From Blakeslea trispora (lineage: Eukaryota; Mucoromycota; Mucoromycetes; Mucorales; Choanephoraceae), in NCBI GenBank assembly GCA_025331445.1, contig JAIWNE010000131.1, positions 1 to 64,000 of the forward strand: a stretch of 64,000 nucleotides of DNA, read 5' to 3'. Shown here piece after piece: positions 1-10,262 of this stretch. Numbering within the stretch: position 1 is the first letter of the stretch; each line of letters opens with the position of its first letter. Below the pieces are notes generated by a model. That model saw only the letters and a program-made list of their open reading frames with translations, ran no database searches and was not told the DNA's origin. A program made the translations under genes and the position numbers.

Positions 1-435
1 GATGGAGGAAACTCTGACTTTGAGAATATCTGATACTTATCATAGTGCCTATTCAAAAGACCTTCCTGGCTTCTGTCGATACTCTAAATGACAAGCATAC
101 ATAAATAAAGAGTCATTAACATTGCACACCTGTGCAAAATGATATTCAAACAATGCGTCATCTCTGTTCTTTAAAATATGCAGTCTTTATTGTCGGGTAG
201 TTCCCCCCCCCCCAACTGAGATATGTTATTGTACAATTTCTTCTCCTCAGACAGCTCCAAAGTCAAATTCTGGTTTGTGTAACTTTATATAAAGGAGAAT
301 CACAGGTTTCAATGAACTCACACACCGAGTCACCTACAAATCGATTCTATTGGCTTAAAAAACCTAGAAATAGAAGAGTGCGCAAAGACAATGCAGCATA
401 ACACTCTTTTTTTTCTTTTTTTTTTGCTATATTCT

Positions 436-2234
436 ATGTCTCAGTTTACAGACGAACAATTTGAGGTTCAGTGGAATAGTGTAGACCAACTTAGTTCTCC
501 AGCCTTACTTGATCCTCTAAGTCATGACAATGAGCCTGCCATTCTTACTTCACATAGCGTAAGAAACAGCTTCAAAAGCAACCAGATAGATAAAGAGAAA
601 TATGACTTAGTACTCTTTTTCCTTTTAGTATATCTCGGATTCGTCTCATGTGGACATTGATATTTCTGACAATCACCATAGCTCTTCCAATCCATTATTT
701 TTAGATGAAGAAAACAATCATCATAACAACAACAATAGTAGTAGTAGCAGCAGCAGCAGTAGTAGTAGTAACGAAAGCATCACAGAGCACAAAAAACAAC
801 CTATCGTACTAAATAAAAGAGTGTTTGTAATGGAACCCAGAAAGGAAACTGAGCAAGCCAGTACGTTTATTACGTACCTTGTTCAATCCAATGTAAGTAA
901 ACTCCATTGTATGAAATCAAAAGGAAACAATGATATCATTCGCTCATTATCCCCCAAAAAAAAAGAGAAAACAAGTACGAAGGCGTTTTCAAGATTTTGT
1001 TTGGCTACATAATGTACTTTACAATCATTTTCCTGCATGTTTTGTTCCTCCATTACCAGACAAACATCGATTAGGTATAGTTCTCTTTCTTTCATAATAC
1101 TCTGTGTAACATATGATACAATTCCTTTTTAAGAGTATGTGAAAGGAGACCGATTTAGTACCGAATTCATTGAAAAGAGAAGAATCAGCCTCGAGAGATT
1201 CATTCAACGTATTGCTCGCCATCCTGTCCTTGGTCGAGCCGATTTCTTTATTATGTTTCTTGAATCCTCTGAATTCGTAAGTTCATACTTTGCTAAAGTA
1301 AGCAAATGATTAATGAGGAGCCACTAGAATGATGCTTCTGCAAGAGCATCCAGAGAAGGACAGGAGACGATGATTGATACCATTGGAGATTCCCTTCTGA
1401 ACGCATTCTCCAAGATTCGTAAACCTGACCCTCGATTTGTAGAGATGAAGGAGCGTAGCGATCGAATGGAAGAAAACTTGGACATGTTACAGAAAACACT
1501 GCTGAGAACAACAAAACGAACACAAGACTTATACCAAGACTATCAAGAGTTCACCAGCAGTACAAGAGGATTAGCTCAGATAGAACCTTCTTTTGAAAAA
1601 GATCTCACTGTCTTTGCTGACGGTCTTGAGCAATACACTACGCACCTCTCCAAGTTAGCGACACACGAAAGCCAATGGCAACTTGAAGTGCATGACTATA
1701 TGGCTTATTTTCATGCCATTAAAGATGTACTTAAATTACGTGATCAAAAACAGCTGGATTTTGAAGAGCTATCCGATTATTTAACAGCCACTGTGGATGA
1801 GCGTGCTGATCTTGTTCGAGGAAAAAAGAAATCAGGCAGCCATAGCAATCTAGGCATAACGAGTAGCAGTGTCGCTAGCTTTATTACAGGCAAACTGAAT
1901 GAAGTGCGAGGTGCAGATTCAGAAAAGATCAAGCGAGAAAAAGTACTTAAGCTTGATGAACGAGTGAGAGAGTTGCAAGAGGCAATTGAGCAGACCCATC
2001 AAGTGACCACTGCGTTTTCTGACCAAGTAAAGAAAGAAGACGCCTTTTTCAACCAAAACAGACAGGTAGAAATGTTTGATTCACTTAAATCATACACAGA
2101 TAGTAAAGTGGATTTTTATCGCAATGTAAGTCTCATTCTTTGTTTTCTGTATTGTTTGCTTATTTCATTCCTTATTGTAGAGCGTACAGATTTGGCGAGA
2201 TGTTGTCCAACAATTGGAAAACAATCGTGTATAG
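436..2234 (+). CDS. SNX4: Sorting nexin SNX4/Atg24-like (PX-BAR)
   Basis: Sorting nexins of this type bind PI3P on endosomes through a PX domain and dimerise through a BAR domain; Snx4 recycles SNAREs and supports selective autophagy. Exon 1 (436-558) and exon 2 (629-892) encode an acidic leader with a serine run. A PX core follows with RRRFQDFVWLHNVL, PPLPDKHRLE and YVKGDRFS, then RFIQRIARHPVL. The long exon from about 1331 is helical and BAR-like, beginning TIGDSLLNAFSKIRKPDPRF. The last exon gives VQIWRDVVQQLENNRV and a stop at 2232-2234. I chose the ATG at 436 over the one at 391 because the latter adds only a hydrophobic T-run peptide. The acceptor of intron 2 is uncertain: 924 leaves a 31-nt intron, while 966 gives a 73-nt intron but a shorter PX loop. 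Confidence 0.87.
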
Positions 2235-2297
2235 TTTTTTTAAAAAGAAGGAAGCATATTTTTTTTTCTTGATACATAATATTACTACATAAATTAT

Positions 2298-3606
2298 TTA
2301 TTGTCCTCGCAATTTGGCAAGTTCAACAGCAATTCGAGCACCAATGCGAGCATTATTCTTAACCAAAGCAATGTCTAATTTCAGATGAGGTTTATGAGAA
2401 AACATAGAATCAAAACAGAGAGATCACACTTACTAGCAGCTAAAGATTCACCTTGTGTCAACTCTGCAATTCGCTTTAACAAGAAGGGTGTCTCTTCCTT
2501 GCCTACAACACCACTAGATCGAGCTTCTGAAACAGCTGTATCAATAGCATGTTGAATCTTCTTTGTATCAGCAGCTTCTGATTCGGGAATAGGACAGGCA
2601 AAGACCATGCCACTGTTTAGCTCAAGTTGATGATTAGCAACAATGGATTTGGCAGCATCTAGAGGCTCTTCGAATTGATAAGGGCTTGTATAGCCACTAT
2701 CAGGTGTATAGAAAGCAGGAAATTGCTTTGTCTTGCCCATGGTGGCCACTGTTACGCCCTGTGTTTCTAATACTTCCAATGTCTTGGGTATATCTAAAAT
2801 ACTCTTTACACCTGCACACACCACAGCGACAGAAGTTCTGCCCAATTCCATCAAATCAGCACTGATATCAAATGCTACAATTGAGATGAGTGCACCCATA
2901 TCTTAGTATCTGCTTTTCTTTCTTCTTTTTTTTTAAAAACTCACATTGTTCAGCACTCGGTGAACACCACCAATACCACCAGTGACAAAAACAGGAATAC
3001 CAGCAGCTCTAGCTAAAATCATTGTGCTGGCTACAGTAGTAGCACCTACTTTGTTCTAGTATCAAATTTAGACGCCTTATTCTATTTCAACCTATAGATC
3101 AAAAGGGGTCTTACCTGAGAGAGAACGAATGGCAAATCACGGCGTGATGTCTTTTGTGCTTCACGACCCACTTTACCAAGATGCTCCAAGGTTTCATCCG
3201 TCAAACCTTATCATATTTGAGTTAATACATTCAGTCTTACTCAACCTTCTTTCTTTTTTTTTTTACCAACATGTACTTTGCCATGCATTAAAGCAATGGT
3301 TGCAGGAATGGCTCCCTCTTTACGAATGATGTCTTCCACAGCTCTTGCTGTCTCTACATTTTGAGGATAAGGCATACCTTATTTAAGACGGAGTATAAAG
3401 AAATCTAGTCAATCTCTAAATTCACACCATCTTGCTTTTTTTATAATACCATGACTAATAATAGTAGACTCTAAAGCAACCACAGGTCCTTTATTCTGAA
3501 TAGCCGTCTGAATCTCGGGAGTGATCACAAATTCCTTGGAAGCAGCCAAAGCATGAAATGAGCGCTTCACTGTAGATATGGGCTTTAATAGACGACGTGA
3601 TAGCAT
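2298..3606 (-). CDS. Pseudouridine-5'-phosphate glycosidase (PsuG/YeiN family)
   Basis: PsuG enzymes cleave the C-C glycosidic bond of pseudouridine 5'-phosphate to uracil and ribose 5-phosphate. The spliced product starts [20 protein letters not shown], an Arg/Ser-rich leader suggesting mitochondrial import. It continues with [12 protein letters not shown] and [18 protein letters not shown], a GVTD-type segment read as [13 protein letters not shown], then [12 protein letters not shown]. The catalytic-lysine region is [20 protein letters not shown], with GVTVATMG and [11 protein letters not shown] after it, and [11 protein letters not shown]. It ends LAKLRGQ with the stop at 2298-2300. At least four short introns interrupt it. 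It ends right after the PsuG domain; no fused PfkB sugar kinase follows, unlike many eukaryotic homologues. Its ATG lies only about 50 bp from the stop of the upstream scramblase gene. Confidence 0.88.
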
Positions 3607-3655
3607 ATCGATTTGAAAAAAAAAGAAAATAAAAGAAAAAAGAAAAATAGATTTT

Positions 3656-5103
3656 TTATTGATCGTTGTCACCAAAAAAGTCATTCAATGTCTCGAAAAA
3701 TCCAGGTCCGTCATCGGGATTACTCACACCAGCTTCTTCGTCCGACAACCAAGGATCTCCCCATTCAGTTGTGCTATCTTGAGGTGAAGCAGGTGGGTGT
3801 TGTGAGGGATAATCGGTATTTGAGGGTTCGTTTGTAGGCATAGGACCTGCTGTAGACTCACCATTGCCTTCTTCATTTGGAGAAGGCTCTGAGGTGCCAC
3901 CATAACCAAACATAGGGAAGGGCAAGAAACCACCACCACTAGAAAAGAAAACTTTCTTTAGTAAAAAAAAAAAGACAGCACTTCTTTGATGGCCTCGAGA
4001 AGCCCTCCATCATCTCTCAGCCAAAAAGAATGACTTACCCATGAGTTGAATGTCTTGAAAAGTAATCGAAATCAATAGAGACAGCACAAGCGAGTGTTAC
4101 TGCACGCTCATCCAATGTCATACCTCTTGAATTACCCTCCACAGCATCCATTCTGAGCACATATTCACCTGTATCCGTAAAGATTTCTCTGGCAAATCCA
4201 ACAAAGTTGCGACTCACATTACCCAACACACCACCCTTTTCATCCTGTAGATTGAAATCCCAACCTAAAAAGGGTGTGTCAATGGTAGCGAATTGTGTAG
4301 TACTAAAGAACTCAATCAGAAAAGAAAGCGCCTTCCCCCCCTCCAAAGAAATAGAACTTACCCTACAAACAAGTCGTACTTTCTTCTCATCAAATGCCAT
4401 CGCTGTTGCACTTCTCCCACTAGTTCATCCTCAGCGGTATAGATAAAGATACGACTGTTCACTAATGAATAAGGACGCTCAATCTTGAACATGACTTCTC
4501 CTTGGGTGTTCATGATAGTTGCCTTCATTTTACGATGTGTTCTTAATAACTGTCGACTCAATGATTTGGCAAAGCCTTCTTCTTCTGCAATATAACCAAT
4601 GTGATTACCATGAGGGTCCATGATGCGATATTTGTTGGCTTGCTCATATCCCAAGAATACATTCATCATCTCTAGTTCACGACCCACAATAATGGCTGAC
4701 TGTGTCAATAATTGTGCACCCGTAGAATCAGGCTTAATCACTTGATGTTCTTTATCAATAGGTACTTCCACAAGTGTGTTCACACTACTAGTAGGTGCAG
4801 CCTTTTCATACCATAATGCATCTTCCGTAGCTACTTTTGGTTCTTCCAGAACGGTACTGCTGCGTTTTTTATTAACTCGCAGTGGTTCTATATGATTCAA
4901 TACACGACTACGAGGACCTTAAAGAGGCAGTCTGTCAATCTTTTTTTTTTCTTTCTGTTGTGATGGTTCATTCTCTGCTCCCAGTTACCTGCTTGACGTG
5001 TTCTACGTAGAGATGAGTATAAAGCAAGTCGAAAAGCCCGAGAAGGATTTTGGCGAATAGGTGTCTGTAATAAACTTCTAGAAAGAGGTAGTAGTCTATG
5101 CAT
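3656..5103 (-). CDS. Phospholipid scramblase family protein, probably mitochondrial (Aim25-like)
   Basis: Scramblase-family proteins have a 12-stranded barrel and move lipids between leaflets; the yeast relative Aim25 is mitochondrial. Exon 1 encodes MHRLLPLSRSLLQTPIRQN followed by more Arg/Ser, a good matrix-targeting leader. The core contains LLTQSAIIVGRELEMMNVFL, ANKYRIMDPHGNHIGYIAEE, RTHRKMKATIMNTQGEVMFK, FIYTAEDELVGEVQQRWHL, LIDTPFLGWDFNLQDEKG-like text, and DERAVTLACAVSIDFDYFSR. These follow the family order. The tail (about residues 370-460) is low-complexity, acidic and proline-rich, ending FFETLNDFFGDNDQ. Introns lie near 4920-4987, 4361 and 3940-4037. The stop is at 3656-3658. Confidence 0.85.
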
Positions 5104-5580
5104 AATTTTTAGTAAAAAAAAAAAGAAGAAAAAAGAAAAACAAAAAAAAAGGTTGCCCAAGCGATTTTTTTAGCTGACTTAAATGACGCATATTGGATGT
5201 ATGATTTCTATCCTCTTTTGTTCTTATTGTGCACTCAAAGGATTAGAAACAAGCCCTAACAAATTACTTGTAGAGACCAAAGCTTCATGAAGATCAAGTA
5301 GATCCTTATAAGGATATGAGCCATGACAAATGACGATTATGCATCACATTGTCATCCAATATTACTTTGTGGCCCATCACTAGGCTACAAGAAAAAAAAA
5401 GTACAAACTTATTCTTCCGAGAAAAAAAACGACTTGGACTCAACCAAGGCATTCAAATTGAAAACGACTATTGTCTGATGCATTCTCTTGCAAGTGGCTT
5501 GTTCTGTATTTGTTTAGCTGTCTTTTTTTTTTTTTCTTTTTTTTTTTAACTCTTTTTTTTTGCATTTCTCTATTTACAAC
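5104..5580. other. Divergent intergenic/promoter region, scramblase and CNS1
   Basis: This is the shared upstream region of two genes transcribed away from each other. It holds poly-T and poly-A tracts, including long T runs at about 5523-5562 just before the CNS1 start. I see no conserved RNA gene or coding exon here. The short frames present are low-complexity. Confidence 0.5.
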
Positions 5581-6742
5581 ATGACAGACACCAATGTACC
5601 TGCCGGTCCCGAACCCAAGCGAAGTCAATTCACCATGGACTTTGACAATCTCGACCAAGAATTGTCTCGAGTTCCTTTGTTCATGAACGATTTACCTGAA
5701 GAAGAAAACATTGCTTTATCAGCACTTCAATCGCTTGCTTTCGACGGTACACCCGAAGGTAAACTAAAGTTATTCTTCGTTAAAAAAAAAACAGTGAGTT
5801 AATTCAATACTAGAGATTGCACAAAACTTTAGAGAGCAAGGAAATGATTGTTTTAGAGCAGGAAAGGCTAAATACCCCGATGCAATTACCTATTATACAA
5901 AGGCCATTGATACCGAATGCAAAGATCAAACAATCATTGAAGCCTGTCTAGCCAATCGTGCAGCATGTAACCTTGAGCTAAAGAACTATGGTCGTGTTCT
6001 TAGAGATTGTTCTCAGTGCCTTCAAATCAATCCCAAAAACATCAAGGCATTCTATCGATCCTCCAAAGCATTGTTTGCATTAGACAAATTAGTAGAAGCT
6101 ATCGATTGTTGTAACCATGCATTGACGATTGATCCTGAAAACAAGCCCATCAAGGATATTCTGGAAAAGGCCACCACTCGTAAGAATATGATTGACGAAA
6201 AGATCCGTCAAAAGGAAGAAAGAGAGGAGCGTGAGCGTAACAAGAAGACAATCTTGGAAAATGCCTTCAAGGTAATTTATTCCATTTTCTTTCTTTTTAG
6301 TTTATTGACATGTAAATTTTAGGAACGCAACATTAAAATCGAAGTGGTTGATAAAGAAGTGAGAGAAAAGGCAAATATTGAATTCGATCATGAAACACAG
6401 ACATTGAATTGGCCCGTCTTCTTTTTGTATCCCGAATATAAGGAATCAGACTATATCCAATCATTTAACGAAACAAACACATTCCAGGACCATCTCGAAA
6501 TTATGTTTGAACAGCCTGCTCCATGGGATGCTAAGCAACAATACAAAGTAGAAGATTTGGAAGTTTATTTCGAAGACACTCGTGGTCTGAGTCCCAAATT
6601 GATCAAGATTGGTAAGAAATTGCCATTGAAAAAGGTCCTTTCTCTAGAGCAATATGTCATCAAAAATGGTGTTCCCTCTTTTATTATCATCCCAAAGGAC
6701 TCTGAGTTTAAGCAAGAATTCATCAACAAGTTTAAGAAATAA
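5581..6742 (+). CDS. CNS1: Hsp90 cochaperone CNS1/TTC4 (TPR protein)
   Basis: Cns1/TTC4 is a TPR cochaperone that docks on the Hsp90 (and Hsp70) C-terminus and is essential in yeast. Exon 1 begins MTDTNVPAGPEPKRSQFTMD and contains VPLFMNDLPEEENIALSALQ, typical of the family N-terminus. The TPR region reads NFREQGNDCFRAGKAKYPDA, then YYTKAIDTEC, ACLANRAACNLELKNYGRVL and NIKAFYRSSKALFALDKLVE. A charged coiled-coil stretch (KEEREERERNKK) follows. The C-terminal wheel-like domain has TLNWPVFFLYPEYKESDYIQ and GVPSFIIIPKDSEFKQEFI. Introns lie at about 5760-5810 and 6271-6322. The stop is 11 bp from the stop of the convergent gene. Confidence 0.92.
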
Positions 6743-6753
6743 ATCCTTTTTTA

Positions 6754-7467
6754 TTATTCATGTTGCACTGACTCAAAGCTGTCAGTAGAATTTCTTCGTG
6801 TACCACTAATCTCTGACCAATCGTCTTCGTCTGAAGGTTGGTGGAAGATGACTGGCCTTTGTTGCTCTTCTTCAGTAAAGAGAGCATCAGTAAAGGGATT
6901 GGCCGTTATCTCCTCATCCATGACAACGCCTGTGATATTGTTGCCTTTTGAGTTTAAGGATTGCTTACGCTCTTCAAGCTCCTTTTCTTCTTTTAGTAAC
7001 AATTCATTTTCCCGTTCCAATCTACTTTTGCGTAGTGAGATGGAGCGTTCCATTTCTGAAATATCATCAAAATGGTTGCGACCCAAAGACCCAAAGGAAT
7101 CAGTCATCTAATGTGAAAAGCTTAGTCATTGCATGTCTGTTTCGCATACCTTTTTTCTTTTTGTTACCTGCTCTTCATGCATCGTTTGTGCTGTCTTACG
7201 CTGCCTCAATTCATGGCTATCTGCATGTTCCTTAAACATGGCAAACGATTCAGTCTCGCCGTTATTATCGTCATCATCGCTGTCTTCAAAGGGATTGCTG
7301 GCTGTAGTATGGCTAGATTTTTCATTGTATCTACGAACATATTCCTCATACTTCTTCTGTTCTTGTCTATCATGCTGCCATTCACGTAGTGTCTGATAGG
7401 CTTCATAACCTCCAAGAAGTACAATAAATCCAGAAACCACTATGGCACCGATAGCTATTGGATGCAT
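6754..7467 (-). CDS. Unrecognised single-pass membrane protein with acidic/coiled-coil tail
   Basis: I do not recognise this protein. It starts MHPIAIGAIVVSGFIVLLGG, one N-terminal membrane segment. Next come charged YEAYQTLREWQHDRQEQKKY, the polar acidic stretch SNPFEDSDDDDNNGETESF, and HELRQRKTAQTMHEEQ. A clean intron (about 7108-7168) joins this to MTDSFGSLGRNHFDDISEME, a short coiled coil (SRLERENELLLKEEKELEER) and a tail ending STDSFESVQHE. The layout suggests a type III or tail-out organelle membrane protein with a cytosolic coiled coil. It is convergent with CNS1. Confidence 0.7.
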
Positions 7468-7502
7468 CTGAGTATCGTTTTGAAAGAAAAAGAAAACAAA
7501 CA

Positions 7503-7757
7503 AAATAAAAAAAAAGAAATCCTCTGCATTTTATATCAACTCATTTTACATCACATGAACATTCTGGTTATGGACAAAACTAGATTTTACACTTTGTTTT
7601 TGGCATAGTCGCTCTTAGGGCTAATTTTTTTTTTACCAATTGAATTTGTGAATTCGTTTTAGCAATAACCCATTTTAGGGATCATTCGATGTACAGTGCT
7701 TACGGTCCCAAATGGCGGATTTCAATCTTAAAGATAAATGTTGGCTAGACTTCTGAT

Positions 7758-7803
<46 letters not shown>

Positions 7804-8182
7804 AAAATACTCACTATAAAATTAGTCAAGTCTAGACATTATTCTAGCTTAAAGGTTGCTGAATACACGTCTTTATGCGAAAATAACTGAATTTGTCATA
7901 TTCTCTTTTTCCCCTTTTTTTTTTTATTTGATTATCCTTAGCCATATTAGATAAATAGGACATAGAGTAGCCAGTTAACAAATCTTCAGAATTTTGAGCT
8001 GATTAAAAGCGATAGAACTCTGCAGAGAGATGCATTGATATCATATTTGTATTACACACTAAAAAAAAAAGATATAAATATGTAATCCCTTTCTACTCTT
8101 TTCTCCTCATCTATTCAGTCATTCGAAAATAGTCTGATTTCAAAAATTTCTGAGTAAAGTCAAAAAAACAAAGAACTGAGAA
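7503..8182. other. Intergenic region upstream of the HSP70 chimera, with A43 tract and TATA box
   Basis: Gene-free stretch between two divergent genes. It contains an uninterrupted run of 43 A residues at 7760-7802 and a TATA-like TATAAATA at 8073-8080, about 100 bp before the HSP70 ATG. A weak TTC/GAA-type arrangement (CTTCAGAATTTTG near 7983) resembles a degenerate heat-shock element, but I would not claim one. Confidence 0.45.
7760..7802. repeat. Homopolymer A43
   Basis: Forty-three consecutive A residues, the longest homopolymer in the window. It could be the poly-A tail of an old retro-insertion, but no target duplication or coding remnant is visible upstream. It could also be slippage. 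Confidence 0.9.
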
Positions 8183-9027
8183 ATGTCCACTGCTGTTGGT
8201 ATTGATTTAGGTACAACCTACTCTTGCGTCGGTGTATGGCAAAAAGACCGTATTCAAATCATTGCAAATAATCAAGGCAATCGTACGACTCTTTCTTATG
8301 TAGCGTTTACTAGAACTGAGCGTATTGTTGGTGATGCTGCTAAAATTCAAGCTGCTGTAAGTTGTATATATTCTCAATTATACACTCTTGTAACATGAAT
8401 ATGCTTAACTTTCTCTTTTATTGATAGATGAATCCACAGAACACTCTATTTGATGCTAAACGTATGATTGGTAGACGTTTCGATGAAGCTGATATGCAAA
8501 CAGATATAAAGAATTGGCCTTTCAAAGTAATCAATAAAGATGGCAAACCTTATTTGCTAGTCGACTATAAGGGTGAAAACAATGTATTTTCTCCAGAAGA
8601 AATCTCTGCTATGGTACTCGGAAAGATGAAAGAAATCTCAGAGTCCTATTTAGGCAAGAAGGTCGACTCTGCTGTTGTCACTGTTCCCGCTTACTTTAAC
8701 GATTCGCAACGTCAATCTACTAAAGACGCTGCTACTGTTTCTGGCTTAGAAGTACTTTGTATTATCAATGAACCTACTGCAGCAGCAGAAGATACAGGCG
8801 ATGCCAAGTTTATCTCCGATCGCTTCAAGCTTTCAATTGAAAACAAAGTCATCATTGATAACTATTTGCTGGATGGCGTTTTGTTGAGCTCGGTCAACTC
8901 CTTGCAGGTATCTGGTCTTGGAATCTATTTCATCAATACGACCCTTGAAGAGCCAGGTTTATATGTGACTAAAGAGATGTATCACCACGCCAACGTCCAT
9001 TTTAAGCATTTGATTTGTGGTTCTTAG
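8183..9027 (+). CDS. Truncated HSP70 nucleotide-binding lobe fused to a repeat-family tail
   Basis: The first 180 or so residues are cytosolic-type HSP70. They include the phosphate-binding [20 protein letters not shown], a one-intron junction (intron 8357-8427) into [40 protein letters not shown], and IINEPTAAA ending at 8787. At that exact point HSP70 homology stops. The usual AYGLD, the DLGGGT loop, the rest of the ATPase domain and the substrate-binding domain are absent. The frame stays open for 79 more residues ([20 protein letters not shown] ... [16 protein letters not shown] ... LICGS). That tail resembles the repeat-associated proteins at 11210-12868 and 30880-31203. It cannot be a working chaperone; it is either a decayed gene or a chimera with a new role. 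A TATA box and normal start remain. Confidence 0.8.
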
Positions 9028-9448
9028 TTTTATTTAAATTCAATTTACCAACTAGATAAAATATATAGGTTAAGATATGGAATATAGTGAAAAAGGGTTA
9101 ATTATACTGACCAAAATGTTGGTAATAAGAGAAGGAATATATATGAAATAAAAGAGGTAACGAATTTGATAGAAAATAATAAAGAAAGAAAAGTGATGAA
9201 AAGAGGAAAACAGAAGAATTGGATTTTATAATAATCGTTAAGCACAGAGCATCATTTCACAAGTACAAAATCATAACACTGCAATCGCAACAGTCATACC
9301 ATAAAATTACCAAATTTGTATCAACACAGAACACATTTCAGAAAAAAATCACAGCTCATCACCAATTTCAGATCTTATTTTTTGTAAACCCACTGTACTA
9401 GGAACATAAATCAAAGAACAAGATTCTAATTTTTAAGGGATTTAATTG
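9028..9448. other. Repeat-derived spacer between HSP70 chimera and transposase
   Basis: A/T- and A/G-rich sequence without a convincing gene. Positions about 9349-9374 (CACAGCTCATCACCAATTTC) match sequence inside both arms of the large foldback at 13246-14065. A plausible splice acceptor (CTAATTTTTAAG, 9427-9438) precedes the transposase frame. Confidence 0.5.
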
Positions 9449-10262
9449 ATGGAGAAGAAGAAGGAAACATCTTAACTTTGGAGCAGCTACGATTGAAACT
9501 CATGACAAAGTTTCCTAAAGAATTTCCTAAAGATAAATCCATCAGCATAACCGCCTTGCACGAGCACATTGATAGCCACCTCATGTTAACATTGAAAAGA
9601 AGCTCACCCTTGGAGATAACCCAGACTACAGAGCAGCTAAAAGCCAGCAGAAGACAGTATGCCGAGGACCTGTCAATTAAAGGCATTAGTGATGCTGCTA
9701 ATTGTGTTTTTGTTGACAAACGTTTCTTTAATGCTTGCATGGTTCCAGGTCAAGCTCGATCAAAAAGAGGAAAGAAAGCTCACATGGTAACCAAAGTGAA
9801 AAGAAGCAAGAACATCTCAATTGTTGTTGTTATGACGGTCCACAGAGTGAAGTCACTTCAGTATATGATGATCAATGGGCCCACCAATCGATTCATTCTT
9901 GTTGAATTCATGAAGCAGTTGATTGAGTGGCTTGGCAAAGAGTATCAACAGCCCATGTTTATCATCATGGACAATGCTAGATTTCATCATAGCCAAGAAG
10001 TTCAGGAGATTATTAGCCGCTCAAAACACACATGTCATTTTCTTCTCCCTACTCTCCCATGTTTAATCCAATCGAGTCATGCTTTGCTAAACTCAAGAAC
10101 TTCGTAAGAAGATCCCCAAGAGAGGAGAAGGAGATGATGAACAAGGTCATCGAGCAAGCAGAAAGAAGCGTCCGGCCCGAAGATTGTGAAGGGTGGACAA
10201 AGCACTGCATTGAAAATCTAAACAGATGTATTAGAGGAGAAAATGTTACTTTTGACAATTAA
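9449..10262 (+). pseudogene. Frameshifted IS630/Tc1-type DDE transposase
   Basis: Cut-and-paste transposases of this superfamily use a D-D-E/D triad and insert at TA. The frame opens with LTLEQLRLKLMTKFP and SISITALHEHI ... HLMLTLKR, a winged-helix-like second DNA-binding segment. The first catalytic Asp is in CVFVDKRFF, the second in FIIMDNARFHHS. The frame then shifts by one base near 10035-10060. The third acidic residue lies in the next frame in SPYSPMFNPIESCFAKLKNF, which ends ENVTFDN at 10262. The N-terminal helix-turn-helix is missing or lies in an unseen exon. No terminal inverted repeats were found by eye, so the element ends are unknown. Confidence 0.8.

Noticed and set aside
1..33. 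Possible 3' end of a gene (frame reading DGGNSDFENI then stop)
   Set aside because: Only ten residues lie within the window and nothing identifies them; it could be chance.
3613..3837. Plus-strand frame opposite the scramblase 3' exon
   Set aside because: Antisense shadow of a well supported coding exon, low-complexity start, no family features.
5349..5549. Upstream ORF of CNS1 encoding a Phe-rich peptide
   Set aside because: It is translated poly-T leader; the CNS1 start at 5581 matches the family N-terminus.
7760..7802. Retrotransposon poly-A tail
   Set aside because: No coding remnant, target duplication or 5' boundary was found; simple slippage explains the A run.
7983..8180. Heat-shock elements upstream of the HSP70 chimera
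   Set aside because: Only degenerate TTC/GAA spacing is present; in AT-rich DNA this is expected by chance.
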